A stretch of 63,963 nt of DNA from CAVUCH01 sp963739995 (GCA_963739995.1 CAVUCH010000014.1:1-63963), one strand, 5' to 3'. Positions 16,404 through 26,416 are shown, numbered from the stretch's first letter. The notes: a model not told the origin generated them from the letters alone. Numbers and translations: made by a program.

Positions 16404-17709
16404 GTTCCGTCCTCACTTGCGTGAACGTTTCGAGGCCCCGCAGGGCCTGCTCCCGGACGGAGGGCTCGAGGTCCAGTTCGAGTGCGTCACGATATGCCTC
16501 TACTGCTCCATCAGCGTGACCCATGGCGGCAAGCACGTCGCCCCGGCTCACGTGTGCCAGGCCGAAGTCCGGTGCGAGTGCGACGGCCCGCTCGCAGTCC
16601 CGAAGCGCCTGCGCGAAGTCCCCCTTCTTCGAGAACGCGTATCCGCGACGCACGTGGGCGCGGGAGTCATCGGCGTCGAGCTTGATCGCCCGGTCGTAAT
16701 GCTCGATCGCACGATCCACGTTGCCCTGCCGCTCACACGCCGAGCCGAGGGCGCGTTGCACCTTGCCCGACGACGGCGCCCGTTCGAGTGCCGCCTCGAA
16801 CGACGCGATCGCCTCGGTTACCGCCCCACGCTCCAGGAGGTGCGTGCCACGATTCAAATGCGGTTCCGGATCGTCCGGGTTGAGCGTCGACGCCTTGTCC
16901 CAGTCGGCGATGGCGCGCTGTGGGTCGTTCATCCTGCACCAGGCAACACCGCGCAGCGTGTAGTAGTGCGCGTGATCCGGATCGACGGCAATCGCCCGGT
17001 CGAAGTAGGCGATCGCTTTAGGGGCGAAGTTCGGGTTGTGCAGGTAGAGCAGGCCCATCTGGCCCAAGGCCTGGGCCTCGTCCCACACCCGTGCCAGCAG
17101 CGCTCCCATCGGCACCGCCAGCAGGCCACCCGCGATCGCGCCGGCCACGGCCGCTCCCTCGAGGCTGTCGGCCAGCCCCGGCGTGCGGCGAAGCATATAT
17201 GTCGCAACGCCCGACCCCAGAGGGGCCAGCGGAAGCGCCGCCATCATCCAGAGGTCCTCGCGCCTCGTCACGCCTGGAGTGATCGCTCCGTACATCAGGC
17301 CGATGAATCCGCCGCACACGAGGCTGATCGCATACGCCCAGAGAGCGGCATCCATCCGGGCACCGAGCATCGCAGAGCACCCGAGCAGCACCGTCCAGAA
17401 AATGGCGAGCCCCGCGAGCCAGCCGACAGCCCTCCCCAGGAGCCGAACCGTCAGGAGGTGCACCCCGCGTACGACCAGCGCCGCCGCCACCAGATACCCG
17501 ATGAACGCCAACGGCTGCCGGATCGCGGGGCTCAGGGTGATTCCGCCGAATGCGCCGCCGACGATCCCCATCAGTCCGATCCACGCTCCCGCTGCTGCCT
17601 TCGACCCTCCGTACAGCAGCGTCGGCTCGATGGTCGCGGCCGTGTCAGCCACGCTGTCGTCGTCCATGTAGAACGTCAGGTCGTTCATCCACTCGGTTGG
17701 GTCCTTCAT
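16387..17709 (-). CDS. Membrane protein with TPR repeats
   Basis: The 440-residue protein has a soluble start (MKDPTEWMNDLTFYMDDD), five or six hydrophobic segments between about 30 and 220, and then about six tetratricopeptide repeats (for example AIAYFDRAIAVDPDHAHYY, AIEHYDRAIKLDADDSRAH, ALRDCERAVALAPDFGLAH). The TPR part probably holds partner proteins at the membrane; the coupled M48 protease gene, which has its own helical repeats, is the obvious candidate. The start overlaps the stop of the small upstream gene (ATGA). No specific family name can be given. Confidence 0.85.
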   Translation of the reverse strand: MKDPTEWMNDLTFYMDDDSVADTAATIEPTLLYGGSKAAAGAWIGLMGIVGGAFGGITLSPAIRQPLAFIGYLVAAALVVRGVHLLTVRLLGRAVGWLAGLAIFWTVLLGCSAMLGARMDAALWAYAISLVCGGFIGLMYGAITPGVTRREDLWMMAALPLAPLGSGVATYMLRRTPGLADSLEGAAVAGAIAGGLLAVPMGALLARVWDEAQALGQMGLLYLHNPNFAPKAIAYFDRAIAVDPDHAHYYTLRGVAWCRMNDPQRAIADWDKASTLNPDDPEPHLNRGTHLLERGAVTEAIASFEAALERAPSSGKVQRALGSACERQGNVDRAIEHYDRAIKLDADDSRAHVRRGYAFSKKGDFAQALRDCERAVALAPDFGLAHVSRGDVLAAMGHADGAVEAYRDALELDLEPSVREQALRGLETFTQVRTERDEPA

Positions 17710-18044
17710 GGCTCCACTCCGAATTTGCGACGGAGGCGTTCATAGTAGTCGCGCTCCTGGCGTTCTCGCGCCTTCGGGTCCTCCCGGTCGACACGGTTCG
17801 GGGGCGTCGGAGAACTGGACTGCACGACTGTGATCGTGATCCGATCGCCCACACCGAGCGTCCGCTCCAGCCACGACCAGTGCTGAATGTCCGGAGATGT
17901 GACCAACCCACCCACCTGCAGTTCCATGACCGGCTCGCCGTCCTCCCACCGCATGACAGCCATCGCGGTCACAACCGCGATCGCGTCGCCACCTGCCAGG
18001 ACTGGTCGCGTGCCGCCGAGGGTGATCTCGAAGCAGAGACTCAT
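17706..18044 (-). CDS. Hypothetical protein, first gene of the TPR-M48 unit
   Basis: This 112-residue soluble protein starts at the ATG at 18044 with GAGGA eight bases upstream. It has a beta-rich body (FEITLGGTRPVLAGG, MELQVGGLVTSP, GDRITITVV) and a charged helical C-terminus (DREDPKARERQERDYYERLR). I do not recognise the family. The 4-base overlap with the TPR gene ties it to the same function. It has no signal peptide or obvious catalytic motif. Confidence 0.75.
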   Translation of the reverse strand: MSLCFEITLGGTRPVLAGGDAIAVVTAMAVMRWEDGEPVMELQVGGLVTSPDIQHWSWLERTLGVGDRITITVVQSSSPTPPNRVDREDPKARERQERDYYERLRRKFGVEP

Positions 18045-18201
18045 GTGTCCGGTCCTCACTGTGTCAGGCGTTGGCTCCGAACGGCAGTCGCCGGACTGCT
18101 GTGCAGGCATTCCCGGTCGCGGTCAGGAGCCCGTCGGTATTGTGGCAGCTCGTCACGCCCGGCGGAACTCGGTTTGCACGCAGCGAAAGCGCAGGTAACC
18201 C

Positions 18202-18948
18202 GTGCCGTGGCTGATCGTGGCCCTCGTCGGAGCGGTGACGCTGGCGTACACGGCGCCGTTCCCCTTCATTCTGGACTGGACGCACCCGGGCGTCGCGGTC
18301 TGGCGCATGCCGCGCCGCAGCATACCCACGGTGTACCTGACGTTCGATGACGGACCCAATCCAACCGCCACGCCGCTACTGCTCGACGTCCTCCGTCGGC
18401 ATGACGTGCACGCCACCTTCTTCCTGATCGACCGTCACCTGACACAGGACACGTCCCCGATCGTCCGCCGGATCTTCGAAGAGGGCCACGCCGTGGGCGT
18501 CCACTCGCACACCCGCCGGCTGATGGTGATGCAGCCCGGAACGCTGGCAGCGACGATAACCGCCGCCGCCGATCGCATGCAGCGGTTGACGGGCCACCGT
18601 CCCTGCTCGGTGTTCCGGCCGCATGCGGGCTGGCGGAGCTGGAGGATGATGCGAGGACTCGGACGGGCCGGCTTTCGTCTCGTCGGGTGGGGCTTCCGGC
18701 TCTGGGACACGGAACTGTTCCGCCAGCGCACACCGGAACGCCTCGTGCCCCGCCTGGCCCGGCATGCCGGGGCGGGATCCATCATCGTCATGCACGACGG
18801 CCATCATGTCGATCCGGCAGCCGATCGCCGGTACACCGTGGCAACCGTGGATCGGCTCATTCCGCGGCTGCGCGCCAAGGGGCTGGCGTTCGGGACCATC
18901 TGCGAACCTGCGGCCGCACACATGGCGCATGCCGAACACGCGAGGTAG
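18202..18948 (+). CDS. Polysaccharide deacetylase (NodB-like)
   Basis: The 248-residue protein starts with a hydrophobic segment (3-24), so it is membrane-anchored or exported. The NodB domain shows YLTFDDGPN with Asp49 and Asp50, VHATFFLI, RPHAGWRSW in place of the usual RPP-x-G motif, and IIVMHDGHH near the end. In the second motif, normally His-Ser/Thr-x-x-His, the sequence is HSHTR (101-105), so the second zinc histidine is arginine unless His103 substitutes. The activity may be altered. The start is GTG, and the phosphatase gene follows nine bases after its stop. Confidence 0.85.
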   Translation: MPWLIVALVGAVTLAYTAPFPFILDWTHPGVAVWRMPRRSIPTVYLTFDDGPNPTATPLLLDVLRRHDVHATFFLIDRHLTQDTSPIVRRIFEEGHAVGVHSHTRRLMVMQPGTLAATITAAADRMQRLTGHRPCSVFRPHAGWRSWRMMRGLGRAGFRLVGWGFRLWDTELFRQRTPERLVPRLARHAGAGSIIVMHDGHHVDPAADRRYTVATVDRLIPRLRAKGLAFGTICEPAAAHMAHAEHAR

Positions 18949-18957
18949 ACTTCGCGC

Positions 18958-19719
18958 ATGACGACCTTCGCCATCGGCGACGTTCATGGACGCCTCGACG
19001 CGTTGCGGGATCTCCTCGGGCAGGTGGAGCCCGAGCTTACGGCCGGCGACGTGGTCGTGTTCGTCGGCGACTACATCGATCGTGGACCCGACAGCAGGAC
19101 GTGCGTCGATGAGGTGCTCGCGTTCCGGGATCGCGCCCGCGCTGAGGTGATTTGCCTCCTTGGTAATCACGAGGATTGGCTGCTGAAGACCATGGCGGAT
19201 TACTCCAAGCACTCCTGGCTGCTCGGCATGGAGGCGCTCACCACGATCCGGAGCTACTCCGAAGAGGCGGAGCGGGCCATTGTCGACGCGATGGCGGGCT
19301 CACGGCTGGCGCTGTACATGGAGCAGGTGTCGCTGCCCTATGATCTGTTCGTTGACGCGATGCCCGAGTCGCATCGCGCGTTCTTCCGCTCGCTGCAACC
19401 CATGCACATGACGGCCGACGCGATCTGCACCCACGCGGGCGTCGATCCCGAGGTGCCCGCTATGGAAAACCAGTCGACCGGTACGTTTACATGGGGGGCA
19501 CAGGGCTTCCCCGATCGATACGATGGTCAACTGCCGATTGTCTACGGCCATTTCAACAACGCGGTGCTCGCGGACTCTGGTTGGCCACACCCCCGCATTA
19601 CCGAGAAAACGATCGGTCTCGACACCATCGCCCACGGAGTGCTGACTGCCGTGCGCGTTTCTGATCGACGAGTGTTTCAGAGCGGCCGCACCCGACTCCC
19701 TCCGGAGCAGAAGTCGTGA
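18958..19719 (+). CDS. PPP-family metallophosphoesterase
   Basis: The 253-residue protein has the three metal motifs of PPP-type phosphatases: GDVHG (7-11), GDYIDRG (37-43) and GNHE (69-72). A later TWGAQGFPDRYDG region and YGHFNN supply the remaining metal ligands. Relatives include bacterial Ser/Thr phosphatases and symmetrical dinucleoside tetraphosphatases; the substrate cannot be told from the sequence. The product is predicted cytoplasmic. The gene closely follows the deacetylase gene and may be co-transcribed. Confidence 0.88.
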   Translation: MTTFAIGDVHGRLDALRDLLGQVEPELTAGDVVVFVGDYIDRGPDSRTCVDEVLAFRDRARAEVICLLGNHEDWLLKTMADYSKHSWLLGMEALTTIRSYSEEAERAIVDAMAGSRLALYMEQVSLPYDLFVDAMPESHRAFFRSLQPMHMTADAICTHAGVDPEVPAMENQSTGTFTWGAQGFPDRYDGQLPIVYGHFNNAVLADSGWPHPRITEKTIGLDTIAHGVLTAVRVSDRRVFQSGRTRLPPEQKS

Positions 19720-19793
19720 GGGTCGCGGCGCGTCGGGCGCCGCCGCTTCAGGCTGTAGCGCCGTGACGAGTGCGGACGCGACGAGAGGCTCGA

Positions 19794-19964
19794 ATGCGCG
19801 TCCCTGCCAGTGCTCTACTCCTGTTGCGGCTGCTGCTGACGCTGATGGTCGTCGCGGCGGCGTGGCGGTTCGGTCTTCGAGGCGTTCTGGCGGTACTGCT
19901 GGTGGTCGTCGCGATAATCGTGCTGTCGAAGGCGGGCACAGCCCGCCGCGACCTGGAGGACTGA
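19794..19964 (+). CDS. Small two-helix membrane protein
   Basis: This 56-residue protein starts MRVPASALLLLR and is nearly all hydrophobic in two segments (about 6-22 and 27-45), split by WRFGLRG and ending in a charged tail (KAGTARRDLED). GAGAGG lies five bases before the ATG at 19794. Hydrophobicity and the ribosome-binding site support it, but no family is recognised. Confidence 0.5.
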   Translation: MRVPASALLLLRLLLTLMVVAAAWRFGLRGVLAVLLVVVAIIVLSKAGTARRDLED

Positions 19965-19988
19965 GGCGCGAGCGGACGTGGACGCACC

Positions 19989-20513
19989 CTACGATGCCGG
20001 CGATCTATTGCCCGACGCGGGTGCTGGCGGAACCGGCGACAGCACGCAGCCGTGACGCAGACGCCGGTGTGCGACAGACCTGTACACTGCTCGCCCGATT
20101 CGTCGCACGCCGGGCAGGTAGAGGACCGGCACGACTGCCCAGGTGACCGGCAGGGCCTGGGCGAGTGCGCGGTAGGCGTCGAACCCGCGCTCAATGCGGC
20201 CATCAGGCCTCAGAACGTGCATCTCCTCCAGGCACGCGGCCTGTGACAGCGCGCGGTACCGCCGCTCGACCGACGCCCAGTCGTCTGCCGCATCGAGCAC
20301 GTCGACCCTGCCGAGCACGTCGAGGCGCTGCACGATGTCGACCGTGCGGCGGCACACCCCGCAACTGCCGTCGTAGAGCATGGCATAGCGGCCGCGCGCC
20401 GGCCAGGCGCTCCGCAATGCGGCGGCCACCGTTCTCCAGGGGATCCAGAACGCGAACCCGAGAAGGAAGCCGCCGAACGTGGGGCCTATCAGGTCGGCGC
20501 GATTATGTGTGCT
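19989..20513 (-). CDS. DCC/DUF393 thiol-disulfide oxidoreductase-like protein
   Basis: The core reads AMLYDGSCGVCRRTVDIVQ, the Asp-x-x-Cys-x-x-Cys signature of the DUF393 (DCC) family. The family's FDAYRALAQALPV and VLYLPGVRRIGRAVYR blocks follow. Before the core there is a 40-residue hydrophobic lead (FGGFLLGFAFWIPW) that may be a membrane anchor. I start it at the ATG at 20513 (174 residues); an in-frame ATG at 20546 is possible. The role of the family is not settled. Confidence 0.78.
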   Translation of the reverse strand, partial: STHNRADLIGPTFGGFLLGFAFWIPWRTVAAALRSAWPARGRYAMLYDGSCGVCRRTVDIVQRLDVLGRVDVLDAADDWASVERRYRALSQAACLEEMHVLRPDGRIERGFDAYRALAQALPVTWAVVPVLYLPGVRRIGRAVYRSVAHRRLRHGCVLSPVPPAPASGNRSPAS

Positions 20514-20546
20514 CATGACCACCGATACATCGCACGGATGAGTCAT

Positions 20547-21253
20547 ACGCTACTCAGGCATTACGCTCCGCACGATCCGTGCCCGCGATTCGACCTGACT
20601 CGGCCGCAGTGCCGGGCGAGGTTCACCGGTATTGGGCGAGCAGCGCGGTCGCCACGCGCGGATGGCAGGCACATTTTCTGTTGGAAACGATGGGAGCGGT
20701 CTCGATAGCTCTTGCGAGGGAACGAGGAGCGCACGGTCATTTCTGCCCCGGATACTGCTGCTGCCTCTCGTGTGGCTATTTCTGGCACCCGGAGCGAACG
20801 CATGCGAGGCCAGAGCATCCGCTCGGGAGGCGAAAGCCGGACCGCGAAAAGTTCAGCGCGGCGTACGCCGCGAGTGGCTGGCTAGCCGCATGGCGGTTGG
20901 TCCGCGTCGGCGGAGCTCTCGACAGCTGGACGACGACAGTGCCACGAGCGACCCGGCGGTGGTTAGACGTCGCGGTTCCAGGGAAATGTGTCGGCGAGCG
21001 CCTGAAGGACGTCCACGCACTCCACACAGTACCCCGCAACGGTTCCGGCGACCACGACCAGCACGAACGCCCACAGTTCCCGAAACGTCACGCGGCGATC
21101 GGGTCCGTCAGGAGGTGAGGCGGGGAGCCTCATGGTAATCCCGCATGTGGAGCCTCTTACCCGGAAGCTTGTACTCTACTCCAATCCGGTGCGGTTGCAG
21201 AGGCGCACGTCCCTCTGCGCCTGAGCCGGCGCTGCACTTCGGCGATCGACCAG
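20547..21253. other. Gap without a convincing gene
   Basis: This stretch holds only short competing frames. A plus-strand segment near 20740-20810 reads like a signal peptide (RILLLPLVWLFLAPGANAC) but leads into arginine-rich, low-complexity sequence, so a decayed exported protein is possible and not shown. Confidence 0.4.
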
Positions 21254-22426
21254 TTAGGCATATGCCAGCCACCAATTGGTCCGCCGGTCCTTGAGGCGCG
21301 CGAACCAGCGGCAGGGGGCGTACATGAGCAGGACCACCAGAATCCAGCAGACGTAGACGCCCCACAAGGGCACGCCGAACCACGGTGGAACCGATGAGGG
21401 ATCGCTGACCACCGGGAGCCGGTGCAGTCCGCCGGATTGCGCGAGCGCGAGGAGCATCGCCAGGGCGTGAGCGACGTAGATGTGACCGATGTAGTAGAAG
21501 AGCGGCACGCGCCCATAGACGGACAACCACGCCGCTGCCCGGCCGCGCATGCCCTCGGCGAATGCCAGCGCGGCGAAAATCGGCCCGAGCGTCATCAGCA
21601 GGAACAGCAGCGATGGCGGGTACTTCGAGACATTGAGAAACGCGGCGATCGTGAGCGCGGGTGTGCTCTGCGTCGACCATGGCGCCGGGTTCCCATAGCC
21701 GTTCACCATGCGAAGCGCGACGAACGCGGCAGTGGCCGCGGCGCCGATCCAGATCAGGAGGCGGCGGCGGGGTGCGGGCGTCCATTCATAGATCGGCGCA
21801 AGCACGTACCCGAGCGCCATCACGGCGAACCACGGGACGAGTGGATACGCGATGAACAGCGTTCCGGGGATCGCGAAACCGGGGACGTGAAGGAACTGCC
21901 AGAGAGGCGCGAATGCGCCGAGCGCGTCCGGCCGCACGCCATCGAGAAGGTTGTGCAACGCAAGGGTGGCCAGCGACACGGTGGCGACCGCCGCGCGCGG
22001 CACGTGCACGAGAGCCGCCATGACGACCATCGACCAACCCAACGCCCAGATGACCAGCGCGAACGCCGGAACCAGATCGAAGCCGAACTGCCAACCGATG
22101 GCGCTGACGGTCAGGTCGAGGAACACCAGCCAGAGACCACGCGTGAGGAGAATGCGGCTCATGAGCCTGGGGCTCCGGCCGCGGCTCATCGCGATGCCGA
22201 TCCCGACGCCGGCAAGCAGGAAAAAGGCTGGAGCGCAAAAGTGTGTGACCCAGCGCGTTGTGAACAGCGCCACGCTCGCGCGGCTCAGATCCTCGGGGCG
22301 GATCCTCAGGTTCGTGACGTAGTCCCGGACGTGGTCGAGGGCCATGAGCACCATGACCGCTCCGCGCACGATGTCCACCGCTGATACGCGGTTCTCGCGT
22401 CCGATCGTTCGAGGCATCTGCGGCAA
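21254..22426 (-). CDS. DUF1624/HGSNAT-like membrane acyltransferase
   Basis: The 390-residue polytopic membrane protein opens with the family hallmark SAVDIVRGAVMVLMALDHVRDY, split as VDIVRG and ALDHVRD, the conserved catalytic-domain start of heparan-alpha-glucosaminide N-acetyltransferase homologues. About ten hydrophobic segments follow, with LFYYIGHIYVAHALA near the end. In bacteria such proteins are thought to move acyl groups across the membrane onto sugars; the acceptor is unknown. It stands alone on the minus strand. Confidence 0.85.
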   Translation of the reverse strand: MPQMPRTIGRENRVSAVDIVRGAVMVLMALDHVRDYVTNLRIRPEDLSRASVALFTTRWVTHFCAPAFFLLAGVGIGIAMSRGRSPRLMSRILLTRGLWLVFLDLTVSAIGWQFGFDLVPAFALVIWALGWSMVVMAALVHVPRAAVATVSLATLALHNLLDGVRPDALGAFAPLWQFLHVPGFAIPGTLFIAYPLVPWFAVMALGYVLAPIYEWTPAPRRRLLIWIGAAATAAFVALRMVNGYGNPAPWSTQSTPALTIAAFLNVSKYPPSLLFLLMTLGPIFAALAFAEGMRGRAAAWLSVYGRVPLFYYIGHIYVAHALAMLLALAQSGGLHRLPVVSDPSSVPPWFGVPLWGVYVCWILVVLLMYAPCRWFARLKDRRTNWWLAYA

Positions 22427-23191
22427 TTCTCAGGACGACCCCGCTCCTGCGTCAAGGGTGCGCGGGCCTCCGATCCCGCCCGACAGGAGTTTGGGCGGCC
22501 TCTGCTTCCCATCCGACAAGAGTCAGGCCCTTCCGTGACTATTCCGCCCGATCTGCCGACTGCTGTTCATCCAGGCGCAGGGTGACACAGGCACAGCACG
22601 TGCTGTTGAGAGCCCCCGTGGGGCCGCGCGGGTGGCGTATAAGCCATGGCTGGCCGGCGTGCTTCCTGGTCGGGCGAGCGTTCTGCGCGGGCCCCACGCC
22701 ACCGTGTTCGTGAAAGCATGAGTGTCCTGCCCGGCTCTCCTCCAGCCGGGTCGGGCACTCGCATTCTGTGGCGGGAACGATCGCGAGTAGTGCGACGAAA
22801 TGCACGCCCTGTGCGGCGCCCCTTTCCCCGACGTCGCGCCCCTGCACCCTCCAGATCGCCACTACGACGTAGTCAGGACGTCCTGAAGCTGACGGCGGTC
22901 AGCCTCTCCGTTTACCGCGACGACCGTCGGCCAACGACGGACCGTGATCGTCGACGACCTGGTGTTCGAGCGATAACCGGCCCAGAAACCAGCTCGCGTT
23001 GGGCTGACACACCCTTGAACCCCGGTTTGGCGGAACGCTTGGGGCCTTTCTCCTCGGCACCTCTCCCAAAGATTATCTCGGCCGTAGGTGCCTCAGGATG
23101 ATACATTCCTGACCGTCGCCTCGAGTTCCCTGAGTCTGACGGGTTTCGAATCCGGTCAGTCCGTGGACCCGAGGCCGATGCTGTACGCCGC
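22427..23191. other. Gap without a convincing gene
   Basis: I see only short frames with arginine-rich composition on both strands. The region separates the divergent acyltransferase and histidine kinase genes, so promoters for both should lie here, but none stands out. Confidence 0.45.
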
Positions 23192-26100
23192 TTGAACATT
23201 GACATGACATCTCTGAGGGCGTGGCTCCGCACCGCGAGCGGCGCCGGCGGCAGTGCCGCGACGCGGTACTCGCTCGCGTTCGGCGCCGTTCTCGCCGCTG
23301 TGACAGCCCGTGCTGCGTTGACCCGGTGGTACGGCGCGTCGCTCGACCAGCTCATCTGCAATCTCGTGGTCATCCTGCTGGCGTTCTGGGTCGGCCGCGG
23401 GCCCGCGATCGGCGCCGCCGCCCTCCTGACGATCATCGCCTGGCAGGTGCCGCCCGAGGGAGCCGACGAGGCCCACGCGGGCCGGTTGGCCACGCTCGCA
23501 ATCGGCGGAGCCGCGATGGCGGTGATCGGGGGCTATTTTCACGCGTCGCATCGCGCCTCGGTGAAGTACGCACGCCGGCTGCAGGAGATCGCCTCCACGC
23601 TCTCGGCCGGCACCACGATCAGAGACACCGGGCAGCGCGTGCTCGGCGCCGCGGGTGCCGCCCTGGGCTGTGTCACGGGGGCCGTTCTCCGTGTCGATCC
23701 GGAAACGGGCACGTTGATCCCGTTGTGCTCCGCTGGTGTGACTCGCGACACGGACGCGAGATGGCTGCGGATTGCGCTCGACCCCAAGTTCGCCACCAGT
23801 GAAGCCGTCCGCACCGGGCGGGCAGTGTTCATTCGCGATCGCGAGGACTGGGCGCGCCGCTACCCTGAGACTGCTCCACGAGCAGTTGCCTCGCGCCTGG
23901 CAAGTGCGCTCGCGCTGCCATTGGTGGCCGATGGCCGTGTCGTTGGGGTGCTGGCGCTCAACGGCCCGACCCTCACGAATGCCGCCCATGGCGAATGGGC
24001 GTTCGTCCAAGCGGTCCAGACACAGTGCGCCCTGGCGATGGCGCGGGCCGAGCTGTACGAAACCGATCAGCGGGACCGTGCGGCCCAGGCTGCGGCGGCG
24101 GCCGAAGCGACGAGAGCGGCCGACGCGGCCGAGCGGGGTCGTTCGGACAGACTGCGGACGTACCTGCAACACCTTCAAGACGTCACGGCGGCGTTCTCCC
24201 GGAGCGGTACCGCATCGGAAGTCGCCGAGGCATTCGTCTCAGCGGCGGAAGCATTGTTCGATGGCAAGGCCGGGGCTTTGTACAAACTGGTTCCGGGGTG
24301 GGGTGTTCTGGAACTGGTCGCGTCGCCGCGGTACGCCGACACGGTGGCAAGGCTAAACGCACGGGTGCCCCTGGAGGCTGAGACGCCAAGCACCGAAGCT
24401 GCGCGCACGCGGTGTTCCGTCGTAGTGCAGGACCTCGAGCAGATGAAGCGGCGATTCCCGGCACTCGTTGCGGGTTTGCGCAAGATCGACGCGACGTCGT
24501 GCGTGGCCCTCCCGCTGATCTTCGAAGATCGTGTAATCGGCGCCGTCGGGTTCGCCTCCAAGCGCCGGCTGGAATTCGACGCCGATGACGCCCGCTTTCT
24601 CGACGCCATCGCGGCACAGTGCGCGATCGCGCTCTCGCGCGCCGAAGCGTACGACCAGACCGCTCGGGCCCGGGAGGCTGAAGGCGCGCACCGGCTCCGG
24701 ACGGAGAAGCTGCTGACCCACGCCGAACGTCTGCAGGCCGCAACCGCCGCGTTGTCGCGAAGCCTCACGGCGTCGGACATCGCAGGGGCGGTAATGACGA
24801 CCGGCCTGCGCTCCATGGGAGCCGTCACGGCCACAATCACCCGCGTCGGACCCGGTGGTGACCTGGAGATTGTTGCCTCCGTCTGGCCGAACAAGGATAC
24901 CGACCGGAATCCGACCCGCGATCGCAGAGACGAGCAGACCTTGTCGGCAGAGGCACTTCGGCGGCGAATCGCTATTGTCGTTCGCAGTCCCCATGAGTGG
25001 GAGCGGCGGTTCCCGACGTCGGCTGCGGATGCCAGGACTGCTGGGTTGACGTCGTGCGTGGCTGTGCCGCTGATCCAGGGGAAGGCATTGAGGGGCACGC
25101 TCACGTTCGCCTGGAACGACGAATTCACGCCAGACGCCGACGAAGTCCGGTTCATGGAGGCGCTCGGCACTCAGTATCTTGCCGCGCTCGATCGAGCCGA
25201 AGCGTACGAAGCGGAGCGGAAGGCGCGTCAGGTCGCCGAGGAATCGGGTCGTGCCCGTGAGGCATTTCTGGCCACGGTGTCTCATGAGTTACGGACGCCG
25301 CTGAACTCGATTCTGGGCTGGGCCGACATGCTCAGACGGCCGGCGCTCGATCCAGGCCGCGTGCGGCAGGGGCTCGACACCATCGCCAAGAGCGCACGCA
25401 TTCAGGCGGACCTGATCGATCAGCTGCTGGAGACGTCACGCATCGTCGCGGGCAAGGCACAGTTGCGAATGTCGGCGTCAACGCCCGCATTGATCATCGA
25501 GAGCGCTGTGGATGTCGTGCGGCCGGCTGCCGAAGCCAAGGGAATCGCGCTCGATGTACGGATGGATTCGCCGGCCGAGGCGTACTGGTGCGATCCGCAG
25601 CGATTGCAGCAGGTGCTCTGGAACCTGTTGTCGAACGCCGTCAAATTCACCCCGGCGGGAGGGCGTGTGTCCCTGACACAGCGCAGCACCGCCGCCGGAA
25701 CAGAGTTTACGGTCACCGACACGGGGATAGGCATCCCGAAGAGCTTTCTCGCGCATGTGTTCGACCCCTTCGAGCAGGCGGACAGCAGCAGCACGCGTGA
25801 ATACGGCGGGCTCGGCCTCGGGCTCGCCATCACACGACACCTCGTCGAGTTGCACGGCGGCACTATTCACGCGGAAAGCGACGGACCCGGGCAGGGGGCG
25901 CGCTTCGTGGTCGAACTGCCCGTCCGCCGAGCACTCGCGCGGCAGGACCCGCTCAGGGCATGGCCCGCGTCACCCTCGGTCGACCCGGCGCCGCTTCCGA
26001 CGCTCGACGGGGTCAGCGTGCTGGTGGTGGACGATGACCCGGGTGCGCGGGACATGACCGCAGCGGGACTGGCAGAGACCGGCGCCTTCGTCACCGCCGT

Positions 26101-26416
26101 GGAGAGCGCGGACGAGGCCCTGGCGATGCTGCGCCAGGCCCGGTTCGACGTCGTCGTCGCCGATATCGGGATGCCCGCCAAAGACGGGCACGCGTTGATG
26201 CGGGAGCTGCGAAGCAGCGGAGATCGTGAGATGGCACGCATCCCTGCCGTCGCAGTGACAGCGTATACGTCGCAGAGGGACCGGACGGCTGCGCTCGAGG
26301 CCGGCTACCAGGCTCACCTGCCGAAACCCGTGGATCTCGCTGCACTGGCAGAGATGCTGTTCGTGCTCGCGCGCGGCGCGAGGATCCCACCGGTCGTACA
26401 GCGTCGACCGATGTGA
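23192..26416 (+). CDS. Hybrid sensor histidine kinase with three GAF domains
   Basis: This is a 1074-residue protein. Residues 20-115 hold about four membrane helices of DUF4118 type. Three GAF-like sensor domains follow (about 130-290, 325-485, 520-690). The H-box is AFLATVSHELRTPLN with His698, the N-box WNLLSNAVKFTPAGG lies near 808, and GGLGLGLAI near 871. A C-terminal receiver domain (941-1065) starts LVVDDDPGARD with Asp991 in VVADIGMP. It would autophosphorylate and pass phosphate to its own receiver. No response regulator lies beside it. The start is TTG at 23192 or ATG at 23204; neither has a strong ribosome-binding site. Confidence 0.93.
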   Translation: MNIDMTSLRAWLRTASGAGGSAATRYSLAFGAVLAAVTARAALTRWYGASLDQLICNLVVILLAFWVGRGPAIGAAALLTIIAWQVPPEGADEAHAGRLATLAIGGAAMAVIGGYFHASHRASVKYARRLQEIASTLSAGTTIRDTGQRVLGAAGAALGCVTGAVLRVDPETGTLIPLCSAGVTRDTDARWLRIALDPKFATSEAVRTGRAVFIRDREDWARRYPETAPRAVASRLASALALPLVADGRVVGVLALNGPTLTNAAHGEWAFVQAVQTQCALAMARAELYETDQRDRAAQAAAAAEATRAADAAERGRSDRLRTYLQHLQDVTAAFSRSGTASEVAEAFVSAAEALFDGKAGALYKLVPGWGVLELVASPRYADTVARLNARVPLEAETPSTEAARTRCSVVVQDLEQMKRRFPALVAGLRKIDATSCVALPLIFEDRVIGAVGFASKRRLEFDADDARFLDAIAAQCAIALSRAEAYDQTARAREAEGAHRLRTEKLLTHAERLQAATAALSRSLTASDIAGAVMTTGLRSMGAVTATITRVGPGGDLEIVASVWPNKDTDRNPTRDRRDEQTLSAEALRRRIAIVVRSPHEWERRFPTSAADARTAGLTSCVAVPLIQGKALRGTLTFAWNDEFTPDADEVRFMEALGTQYLAALDRAEAYEAERKARQVAEESGRAREAFLATVSHELRTPLNSILGWADMLRRPALDPGRVRQGLDTIAKSARIQADLIDQLLETSRIVAGKAQLRMSASTPALIIESAVDVVRPAAEAKGIALDVRMDSPAEAYWCDPQRLQQVLWNLLSNAVKFTPAGGRVSLTQRSTAAGTEFTVTDTGIGIPKSFLAHVFDPFEQADSSSTREYGGLGLGLAITRHLVELHGGTIHAESDGPGQGARFVVELPVRRALARQDPLRAWPASPSVDPAPLPTLDGVSVLVVDDDPGARDMTAAGLAETGAFVTAVESADEALAMLRQARFDVVVADIGMPAKDGHALMRELRSSGDREMARIPAVAVTAYTSQRDRTAALEAGYQAHLPKPVDLAALAEMLFVLARGARIPPVVQRRPM

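Noticed and set aside
20632..21138. A plus-strand frame with a signal-peptide-like stretch
   Set aside because: After the hydrophobic part the sequence is arginine-rich and without family features; two frames compete. At most a decayed gene.
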